64,000 nt of DNA, taken from Escarpia spicata. Taxonomy: Eukaryota; Annelida; Polychaeta; Sabellida; Siboglinidae. Made by a program: the position numbers and the translations under genes. Below, piece after piece: positions 35,901 to 47,900 of the stretch. Every line of letters begins with the position of its first letter. Position 1 is the first letter of the stretch. Location: contig OZ023209.1 in the NCBI GenBank assembly GCA_963995525.1, positions 14,003,097 through 14,067,096 of the forward strand, given 5' to 3'. Under the pieces are notes generated by a model. That model had not been told where the DNA came from. It made no database searches and saw only the letters and a program-made list of their open reading frames with translations.

Positions 35901-38900
35901 TTTTTGTATATAAAGCAATAAGAAGCAGATGATAACACAGATATTAATTACACTTTTCACGCTGCTTTTCCCCTACTCTCCCCAGGGGTTGAAAGTGAGC
36001 CGTTCATTGCTGCATTCGGTGACGATCCCACCAACCAGTTCCTGCTGACCGTCACTGACCGCTACGTCCTGGAGAAGGACCTGGACGGGGAGGTGACTGA
36101 AGTGCTTGACCTGCAGTGTCTACGCAGCCTGCAGCATCTGGCGCAGGGAGGCAATGAGGGAGATGGCGAGGTGATACGACTCATGTTTGATTATGTGCGG
36201 AAGGACAGACAGGAACGCAGGTACCTGTTGGAGGACCCCACCGACAGGGAGGTGGGTACTGGCTTCATGGGTCTGTCGATAGGGTAAACTTCATTTTTCC
36301 CAACATGTATCCTGATAGCCTCGATTATCCAGGCACCGTGAGGTGGCAGCACTCACCGCTCTAGGAGTATTAATGGTTTTGCATTGTTATCCACTAGGTG
36401 GCTTTACCCCAAATCTGGGTTGAGATCATGATTGGCTCGGAGGCCAACTATAATACAAACAATTTTATGCGAATAAACTGTTATCAAGTAATACTATGTT
36501 TTTGAAATGATTCAATATTTAATTTATATTAACACAAGTCATACAATAAAATAAACCAAAATGAAACTTTTTTATTGTAGCGCGTCACACAGTGAACGTT
36601 TCTTCATTTTCTATTTTTTATTTTGTATATAGCTATTTTGTAACTTTATTTTGTTATAGAAGATATACATAAGATATAAACATTAATAATTATTACACAT
36701 ATAGACCTGCAAATTAATCCAAAACAGTGGTGCCATCTGGAGGCAGTGAGCAGTCAGAATACGTCTTTGAAACCAGACTCTTCCTGGCGAAGTCACTCAG
36801 CCAGGCGAGAGTCGGTTAAATGAGACAAGTATCCTGAGTCAAAGTATCACACGCGAAATCTAGGAGTGACTTTCGATAACAACTTCAATTTTAAGCAGTA
36901 CATATCACAAATGTGTCGCTGCTGTTTTTATCAGGAACCTTCACCATATTCTCCGGTATGTTTCTTTCTGTCGTTAAAACTGTTGTAACCGTTCTTGTTA
37001 GTGGCAAACTTGACTACCGGTATTGCAGTTCCCTCCTTTATAGTATTGCAAGCAATGGTAACAAAACTCCAACATGTCCAACATTTTTTGGCAAAGGTAG
37101 TTATATGATCTCCTAATTTGTCTTGCTCAGTGCCTCCTCTAAAATCAGTGCTCCCCGTGTGATATCGCATTATTTTTAAGCAGTTGCCTATCCAGCCCTT
37201 TTATCCAAACAACCTGCATATCTATAGTGCACCACTGAGCTAGTTTTTTCAAGGATATTGTTGCTGAAGAAGTCATTTATTATTTTTGTTATTATTTGGT
37301 TAGAGGGAGGCAAATTGATTGTTTTATCATGAAATTATGTTATGCAGTATAAACTGTACCTATTACAATGTACTGACCATTTCTGGTTGGTGAAACGTGT
37401 TTATGGAAGAAACAGTTTATTTACATGGTAGCCTGCCGCTTTTGAAGGCGTGGCCTCACCTTCAATTACTAATGAGATGGTAAACCACATGATACGTCGT
37501 CACGCCCTGTCAGGTCACAACCCTTCGCAGAATTACCTGAACTTACTATTCATGGATTTGAGTGACAGCTCTACTAGTTTTGTAGACACTGAACTGTTGA
37601 TTTTAAAAGTTTTTAAAAACATCATCTGGATGGTAAGTAAATACATATAGTTTAAATGGTATAACACAATTCTACAATAAACATCTACTGAGAACGTGAC
37701 AGTGTGATAAGTCAGTAGATAACACTTCAAATTTATAATATTGTAAGTCAATACTTTACACTTTTAATAGAAAATATTATTAATCAATACATTACACTTT
37801 GAATTTTTAATGTGTCAATGGATAATATTTTGCATTTAAGAACTTATCATGTCAGTAGAGAGCATTTTGAAGATAAATCTTATATGTCAATGGATAATAT
37901 TTTGTGGGTAAAACTAAAGTCAATAAATAACATGTCTATATTTTTAGGTATTATGAATCAATAGATAACTTTTGCGTTATAAGGCATTACAAGTCAACAG
38001 ATAACATTTGAAATAAAAAATCATAAACCAGTGCATTTTGATTTTAAAACTCTTCAATATAACTTGATACTGTCCCTCCAACTTCATTTTATCTTCCATT
38101 TCTCAATTTACAAATTCTGTGTTCATTTTCCGTCTTTTTCTATCTCACCTGTAGGTCAGTAGATATCATTTTAAATTTATATATCATCAGCCAATGTTGT
38201 TTCCTTTCTTGTAGAAATTCTGTGAATTACTGGAGCCAATGTTGGAAGACGGGGATGCCTTGAGTCAGATGAAAGACAAATATGAGGTTTGTTAACAGTC
38301 AACTTTCATACATATTTCATGTTACTTTAGCATAATACTCTTTTACTTTAATAATTTATGCTATCAGTTACCACTTAATCTTACATAGTTTAACAACTTA
38401 GTATTTCATTAGTAGACAATATCTCACAAGAAACTTGGTTCCAATTCCGAATATTTTGTTTGTTTCTGAGAGCCTTAGAATGCTTTTTTTGCTAAAACAT
38501 AAGAATTTCAACCTGACGGACTAGCATTTTAATCCTCTATATGCTATTATTCCCATTAAAAGCATCCATATTTGTAATTATGCCACATTGTTCCAATTCT
38601 CTTGGCTGTATTAATAAATATCTGGCACATGTTTGGGCAAGTTTTCATGCTATACACCATTCATTCATATATATTTAGTTAAGTTAAACAAATTAATATG
38701 TAAGGATGGAATGCATATTTTGATCTCGCTTTCTGTTCCGTCAGTGCATGAAATGTGGTGTCACTTTCAACGATTCCCGAGCCAAGCACAAGTTTCAGAC
38801 TACTGCAGCATTGTCAACTAGAAATACAACGTCTACAGTTGGTACGTGTAGTCAGAGTAGTTCCAGAGGTATGCTGAAGGGGGCAGCACATTCGAGAAAT

Positions 38901-41900
38901 ATCGCCCATTGGCATATGACACTGAATACTTTATGTGATTTAGAATTGGGTTACCTTTCAACTGATTTGAACTACTATTATGTTGGGCGTAATAGTTCTA
39001 GAGAAACACCACAAACTATTCTACTATTTAGATTTTCTTACTTTGTGATCCACGATGCCAAAATGAGACGCAAGACAGTTTGCTTTTTATTTGAATAGAG
39101 TACATTTAGTGGGAAAAATGGTTATACCTCATTATTACCTATATTCACATAATTTCCAGAGATACAGCAATTTGAATGTCGAAAATACTAAATGTATGGT
39201 TTGGAGAAAGATAGTTTCAACAACAAATTTTCATGTAATCTGCTGTAGTTTTAACACTCAAACATTGTTTTCGCAATTATAACAGTTTTCACTCTCTTAG
39301 CTGTGGTTTTCACTTTCTTTAGTATGATTTTCACTCTCCTAGCTGTGGTTTTCGGATGTAATTTTTGCTGTTGACTCTGGTTTTCACACTATCGGCTCTA
39401 GTTTAAAACCTTGCCAGCAATTTAAACCAAATTTAATAGGTGTCGCAAAACATCAAAACAAACACATTGGGATAAAACAATGTAATCTCTTTTTTTTTAA
39501 AGTTGGCTCGTAATGAGTGTCAGCGACACGTGTCTTGTTTTGGAATGGTGGCATTGGGTCACAATTAAGAACATTTTAACAATAAGTTTTGATGAAGCAC
39601 AAGAACAAAATATTTTTTTAATATTGCTATTGAGAAAGTTACTGTTTATTCATGCAACGTTTTGTACCCCAGGCGAACTGCACGAGGTTCTTCTGTGTCC
39701 CTCTTGTGGCAGTGCCCTCATAGTTCAGCTAGATGACCACCAGGGGGCGCAAGGGTGGAAGCGGACAGCAAGCACCCCCATTGGCAAGTTTACGTCTCCC
39801 ATCAGTCACTCTCTCCGTGAGTCAACTGCAGCGAATCCGTCCCCTCGGAAATCATTATTTATCAAGTGAGTTGCATGTTCGATTTATACTATATGTTGTT
39901 GATTGGTCATATTCGTATTGCCTTCGGGTCAGTGACTAAGGCAGAGTGATATTTTTGTCTGTCGTGACAGTGCCAGGCATCAAGTGCCCGGAAAACGTTT
40001 ACTTGTCCAAATAGTTTATAGTGCAGTCGAAAGAGAGCAAAAAAACCTCAATTTCTTACCCGTCCATGTGATGGGTTGATCATATATATATATATCTATA
40101 TAAATATATATATAGTGATCATATTAATGACAACACGACTTCACCAGTAGAATAACATTTATTTAACTTGACAAATAAATTTGTCATTAACAAGAACCTG
40201 CAACTTGACAAGCAAAATCAGCGACATAAGAAACAGCCACACGGCTTCGAGTGGAAAAATTCAATTGTGGATTGGCAACATGCTAACAACGCCGAATGCG
40301 ACGGCACGTCAGAGATGATGACGCCAAACACGACGACACAGGCAGAGGTGACGACGCCAAGCATGGCGACACAGGCAGAAGTATCACCAACGACACAGGC
40401 ACAGCCACTGGCACAGTCTCCACTTGGTCCACGCCATCGTCTTCCCGGTGAACGATACCGTCAGTGGCAGTCATTTTCGTTGCTTTTGATTAGAAAAAAT
40501 GCGTTATGTCATTTCGACATTTCTTCCACGGTGGCGGCATGGCGAAGACAAAAATGCTATATTTGATAGTGTCACATGCTTTCAATTAACTGGACCCCTC
40601 TAGGGAAATAACGAAACACGTGCGTTCAGTATATTGGGCGGCAAAACCATGAACGCTCCCAATTACTCGCATTTGCAAACGAAGAATAACGGGCCAGCAT
40701 GCGAATGCTAAATAAGGAAATCGTCCGTAAACTCAACTAAAACGATGCCATCGTAATTTGGCCGAATCACATGTTATAAAAACAGTTTTAGCGGGCGAAG
40801 TTAATGCCACGTTAACAAGATGTAAAATATGGATGGCGATTTGTTTATTGGTAATTCAAACGTCGGAAACTTTCACACAGCAGTGCTGACACTAATCTTT
40901 GTAGTGCCAGTTTTTGACTGACGGCAGTAATTAATAATGTATCTGTGCTGTTGCATTAAACCTGTATCCATTTGTATATTGTGACAAACAATACACACAG
41001 AGTGATGCCACGGGTGCTTAGAGTATTTCCAGGAACTGTCCTGTGAAGGCTGTTCCAGCGCCAGAGAAAGGCTCCATGCGTGCGGCACCCATCACACAGC
41101 CCGTCGTATAGCGGTGGGGGGGTCATTACACAGTTGACGGGTTTGTACCCGTCAATCAAACTTCTTACCCACTCCCGCCTGACTCAGCACATCCAAATGA
41201 CAGAGTGACGGGTCTCTGCATTAGTCTATGCTTCGGGTAGGTGTATTGCCCATCGGCCTCGGGCCAATACAGCTACCCTCAGGCAGTACGAAAATGGTCA
41301 ATTCATAACATTTTTAATAATTAACAATTCTGCGCCCACCATCACTAGTATCTATGGACAATAAATTCACTCTCTGACCAACCTTTGACAATTTGAACTG
41401 GCAATGACGTTATTTTAAATTCCTGCGATTATTTCCAGAGCGCTCAAACAATGGCATGTTTGTGCCGACACGCGATGATTGAAATTTGAAATGATACCCA
41501 CATCATAACGTTACCTTCTTGATGAACTCGGCCAGTACAGAGTCTGACTATGTATCATGCAGCAATATGAGAGGGGAAGCGACAATGTTATTATTCGGCC
41601 GTTTACGTCGTACTCGGGCAATACCTAACACAGTCAATTAATAAGTTGCAGTAAAGGTAGTCTTCAAAACATAAAATTGCAATTAACAAGAGAACATACT
41701 GTTCTTAAAATAATCTAAAAAATTTACTTTGATTATTAGATAGGGAAACTAGTTAAGTGGAATTCTGTCATAGTACGTATGGGTGAAACAGTGTAATATT
41801 ATTCACAATATTTTAGCCAATTGAAGATAGTCCAATTGAAAATTTCATCAAAACTAAATCACACATTTGGAAAATAAGCTTGCATGCCATAGCAGTGGTA

Positions 41901-44900
41901 TATTCAAGATTCATCATAGTAGATTCATTTTTCCGAGAAATCGATCTGAAATTAAATATGCTAAACAATTGATTAGAAATGGCTCTGTTAATTAAGCTAA
42001 AATAGAAACATCTTATTATTAGTTGACATAGTTTCCTCTCAAGAAATTTGTTTTTTCGCACTGTATATTTCATCCACATTTTTTTTGGTCATTTGACTTA
42101 AGTTTTCAATCACTAAATGATAATGCTTCTGTGATATTATGTTTACACAAATTTTTATGAAACTAAATAAATAAACCCTTACGTTTCAGCGACTCCGAGT
42201 GCTCAGTGAACATGGCGACGGATGTGTCTACGTCATATCACTCCTGCCAAACAGGTCTTTCCTCCTCCTCACTGTCATTACCAAATTCCCCTTCCCTTTG
42301 GGGCGGGGCACTCGCCCGCAGTTTCCCAGACTCCTTCAGGGTTAAGTTGAACAATAACACCGACAGAGTGAAAAACGGTGCAAAAATGCAGACAGATGCT
42401 GATGAAACATCAAAGGTGTCGCAACGGACTAACACTGCCATGACAACCAATGGCGATGCTGCTGCTCGTTGCCATAGCAACAACGACAGTATCGAAACCA
42501 TAACCTCAGAGTGCAGATCACTCAAATATTGCCACTCGAGAAATAGCATTGACTCGGGCGAGTTCGAAGGTCGTCGTCGCTACATGCGAGTCAACACAGC
42601 TGAATCCGATTTAGTCATACTCGGAAACCACCACTCGTCGGAGATTTCCTGCGCAACCGATGACAGCGACATTCTGATCCTCGCAAACAACCCGAGCACT
42701 GTGACACTAGGTGGTGCTAGTGACATTGTCGTGAACTCGGAGACTGACAGTGACATATCTGTCCTTCCCTGCCCGTCCACTCACATTGACACAGACTGCG
42801 ACACCTTGACCAGATCGCCTCGGACATCATCCACTATTGACATCGACGGTCAACTCAGTCGAATGTTACACAGCAAGGTGAACATAGGAAGTTCATCTCC
42901 GTACAGTAGGTCACATGACCCGAGCCCAAGCGGTTCGTTGACGGAACGTGCCATCACTAGCATGGTGTCGAGTATGTACGAGAAGAGCCTCTATGAATCA
43001 GACGGAAGCACTTGTGACACAACCTCAAGCGACGGAGATGTGGGGGGTCTCGCAAGGCAGAAACAAAAACACTCTGGCCCGCAGCGAAACGGTGGCGCCA
43101 CCATCACGACCCGCAACTCACCAGTGGCGAATAGCGATGTCTTCCAGTATCGCTATGACGACTACACACAGGTTGATCACCGACTGAAGCTCCATCTGGT
43201 GATGAAACTGTTCGCGGCCAATGAAGAATTCCAACTGCTTTTGAGGGTGAGGATGAGTTTGTTGAATTTGATGTGAGCTGTCGTGTTTGATGGTAGCAAG
43301 ATGCTGAAATGGTGAAAATGCAGAACAATTATTTGAACTGTGAGTAGAAATACTATAGTTTTGAAAGGGAAGTGTTAGCTACAGTTGTAGAAGAAGTTTA
43401 ACAACTAACAATTACACGCAGAAAGTACCAGTCTTGTGTTAGACACATGTTGATTGATTTTATACTGTAGTTTCCGCAGCATGGGACATATTTATTTATT
43501 TTTTAAACAAACTCATCCTCTCCCCAGTATGTTAATGTACAATGCAGGGTTATGAATTTAGCCAGCCACTACAAAGATGTAAGTTAATAATTTACTAGAT
43601 TTGTGATAGCCAAAAGTTAATTTTTATATTGTGATCATTACGTGTTAAAGACTTCATCTAAGGATATATGTACACTTATAAATCAAGAAGTTAATCCTCA
43701 CAGGAATCTCTTCCATTTGCTTTGTAGCTCAGTAGTTTTATTTCAGGAAAAATAAAACCGAAATGAACAGAATGGGAGAATTATAGGTACCAATATCCAG
43801 TGTCGTGTGCAGTGGTGTATGATGTTTTACATTGTACAATTCACATAGTGGTATATGATGTTTTACATTGTACAATTCACATAGTGGTGTATGATGTTTT
43901 ACATTGTACAATTTACATAGTGGTATATGATGTTTTACATTGTACAATTCACATAGTGGTATATGATGTTTTACATTGTACAATTCACATAGTGGTGTAT
44001 GATGTTTTACATTGTACAATTCACATAGTGGTATATGATGTTTTACATTGTACAATTCACATAGTGGTGTATGGTGTTTTACATTGTACAATTCACATAG
44101 TGGTGTATGATGTTTTACATTGTACAATTCACATAGTGGTGTATGATGTTTTACATTGTACAATTTACATAGTGGTATATGATGTTTTACATTGTACAAT
44201 TCACATAGTGGTGTATGATGTTTTACATTGTACAATTTACATAGTGGTATATGATGTTTTACATTGTACAATTCACATAGTGGTATATGATGTTTTACAT
44301 TGTACAATTCACATAGTGGTGTATGATGTTTTACATTGTACAATTCACATAGTGGTATATGATGTTTTACATTGTACAGTTCACATAGTGGTGTATGGTG
44401 TTTTACATTGTACAATTCACATAGTGGTGTATGATGTTTTACATTGTACAATTCACATAGTGGTGTATGATGTTTTACATTGTACAATTCACATAGTGGT
44501 ATATGATGTTTTACATTGTTCAATTCACATAGTGGTGTATGATGTTTTACATTGTACAATTCACATAGTGGTGTATGATGTTTTACATTGTACAATTCAC
44601 ATAGTGGTATTTGATGTTTTTCATTGTACAATTCACATAGTGGTATTTGATGTTTTACATTGTCCAATTCACATAGTGGTATATGATACTTTACTTTGTA
44701 CAATCATTCAATGTAGAATGTTTTAATATGGTAAAAGATATATTTGTAATAAAAACAAAAAGTGTAAGACAAAAGTATAACAATAAACATCAGACTTACA
44801 TGTATTTTAAATGTTGTATAGTAAACCTGTATAGTAGATATATATATACAGCCATAGTAAGTAATTAAAAAGTGTTTTATCTATAGTGTATCTGCTAAAT

Positions 44901-47900
44901 TGGTTTCAGTGTGGAATTGTGCTGCCAAAGAAAACCGAGTTTCCAGCGCTACTTGTTGTGTCTTCCACCCGAATATACGTGCTTCGAATTGCTGGCAAAC
45001 AAAGGTACATTTATGCAAGCAACAACACGGAGACAAATATAGATATGAAAAAGGCCAAATGGATGACGTTTGTTTATTATGGGTAACCAGTGTATAAGCC
45101 TTTTTGGCACACTGTAATATTTAAATAAAAGAAATGTGGACTCTACAACCCAATGCCAGGCCTGTGACTGAGCCCATACTAGTCTCCTGAGCATCAGGCT
45201 GTTAGAGCCCACATTTCAACATATAAAGCAGCAGCGGTATTCCTAGAACAATTGAAAGGAATGACATGTAATCACAGCAGAGCTTGTTATGTGTAGTTAA
45301 TTTTAAAGCCAACATGATTAACTAAGCCAACATGATTAACTAAAAAGTGCCTTTCTGAATACCACGCTATCTGCTGCCAAAAACACTAAATCTAAAATTA
45401 TAATAATCCCAAATGTGGGGGTATTTCGCCACAGGTCACCGAACATGTGACCCCCCCACATAAACACTGGCAAACAAAGGTACATATAGGCATTGTTGGA
45501 AACTATCAACAAAATGGTATCATTTATTTGGTTTAAACTGTTTCTAACATTTCTGTGTATGTATTTTGTGTGTGTGAAATGTGTGTATATCTATCCCTTT
45601 TGACTATTTCAATTTATATGTTTACCAGTTACAGACTGTGGTTTCAGTCCAGGGGGTTAATTAACTAATTAACTTGATATTTTTAGCATATATAAACAAA
45701 TGTAGACTTCTGGTTACCACAATTTATCTAGACTATCTTGAATCAAGTCCGTGGAATATTATGTAAATAATTTAAGTATTGTGCATATTCTGATGTAAAA
45801 GAGTGCAGACTTTTTATATAAATCTTTAAAAAAAATGGTATTACTTTGATCATTAGAGTTAAAGAGGTTTTATTTTTTAAAGAATTATTCTGAAATTATA
45901 TGGTTGGATATTTGAGTCAGGGTCACAACTTTTAGGCTGGTGTCACAGTGGGTTGGTAGAAGTAACTGACCACCTCGTGTTGCCATGGTTACAGCACTGA
46001 ACACCCTGAGAAGTGGCTTAAGGTGGTCCAGCAACAGCCTTTGACCACTCTCTGTAGCGTTGGGCTCGGACTGGGCTGTCAGCTCATCCGACTCGACTTT
46101 GGAAACGTCTGTCTTATCGCAGTACTCCGGGACGATGCTCGCTCTCAGAACTTCACCATGCAGCTCACAGGTGGCGCCACTTACTAATCCTGTCCTATTT
46201 AATGTTTTGCCTGCTATTTATTTAGCCATGTTTTGTATTATATTAATATTAAAAGTTACATAAGATAAATCAGCTGAAACATGTTAATTAATAAAATAGA
46301 ATAAATATCAACATCAATAAATTAAAACAAGTTAAACCAAATAATAATAATAAAATATATATATATATGTGTTAAAACAATTTTAGTTTGCTTTATAACA
46401 GATTAAAATAAATGAAAAATGATGCTAAGATAATGCTGCCGTTATTTAAATATGTGTAGTAATGTGTAATTTATTTATATTGTCATTTAACCAGCCGTAC
46501 TGCAAGAGTGGGTGTTTCACGGCACTCGAAAACCTCCAGAAGTGTTGACAGAGAATGCAGTGGAGTTGGCCGACTTGACACAGAATGTTCTACTGTATCA
46601 AGATGGTGACGTAGACACTGATGACGTCGACACAACACTGATCATGTATGTCATGTGTCACCAGGAAACGACACTCGCAGGTAACATCATATGCCAGATT
46701 GTTGTTGGTCTCCTCTTGTTTCCCCATATATCGAGGCCTTGATACTGTTCCTTGAATACTGTTTTCTTATAAACATTACATAAATAGTAATGTCTTTATC
46801 ATTTTATCACCATTACTTGCAAAAAATACCCATTATCTGGTTTATGTTTGTAACAAATATTCCAAGTTGTGTTAGTATTCACATATACTTTTTAGCAACC
46901 TGATTATTCATAGCTGTGTTTGCAAAAATAACTTTTTGTTCGGCAATGTCTTCACCACAGAGTGCTCCCTTCACCGTGCCTCGGTTTCACTGTTCCAGTG
47001 TTACATATAGGTGGTGTTAAATTGCTGATTTGTGACTTACAATTGCCACATCTGCTATAAGTGTCATGCCTCATGCTGGCATTGTTACTGCACCTGACAA
47101 ATCTTGAGCGGTAGCTATAGTGTAATGGTCATTATTTTTCAATACAGGGGTTCATGACATGAATTTAAAATCAGTCATTCTCAATACCAATATGTACTGA
47201 CCACCGTCAATGTTGCATTATTGTAGTGACTCCAGAGGGTGATTCCAGGTAACGGAACAAACGAGGTCGCTTTAAGACCAGTTTCAAAGAACATCATTCA
47301 GAAAACTGATTGTCAGAATATTTCAGGATGTTTATCTTGCACCGTTTCAGGCGAGTCTCGCTTGGTTCCTGTCGACCTCGTTGTCACACCAAGCCACGTA
47401 TATCTGGCAACAGATGGCGCTGGCAGTCATCTTGCGGCAGCAGGCGAGGCGAGTAGCAAGAGGGCAGCACCGCAGAAAGCACAGTTTGCTTTCAAAGGAC
47501 GACAGAAGTTGCTGGATTTAACAAGCATTGTAAGTTTCGACTTTTTGGGCAGTTTTTCACTTGAGAGTAGATGACGAAAGAAACATTCGTGTGCTATCAC
47601 AAAATAGTCACCACAAAGACCTCAGACACATCAAAGATGTGTGAAACAGTCATGTCAATATCTTCAACGTTTTTTTCTTAAATATGTGGTTGGAATTGCA
47701 CCGCGTCAGCACATTAGAAGCTGCATTTGCAACATTATTATTACACATTTAAACTGTTTTTACCAGAAAGATATTATTGATTATTGTTAAAAGTAAATAT
47801 ACTAATTATTTGTAGGACGTAGTCTGTTTCAAGTTTTTCATATATTAATTAATATAATGTTCTTAAAACTGTATTAACTATGTTGAAGGTATACTGCCCG

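Noticed and set aside
37450..37650. Extra STK11IP exon between exons 13 and 14
   Set aside because: Open frame exists, but exons 13 and 14 already join in phase 0 and in the order expected from the vertebrate protein, and the segment has no similarity.
40168..40566. 132-codon open frame in STK11IP intron 16
   Set aside because: Thr/Gln-rich repeat without homology; no splice context to include it in the gene, whose phases already agree without it.
43806..44706. Possible CRISPR array (36-bp repeats)
   Set aside because: Units are directly adjacent with no unique spacers, in an animal intron and without cas genes.
43738..44726. Open frames of more than 300 codons on both strands
   Set aside because: 36-bp minisatellite artefact inside an STK11IP intron.
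47239..47350. 5' extension of STK11IP exon 21
   Set aside because: The frame is open upstream, but the acceptor at 47349-47350 (TTTCAG) restores homology and phase.
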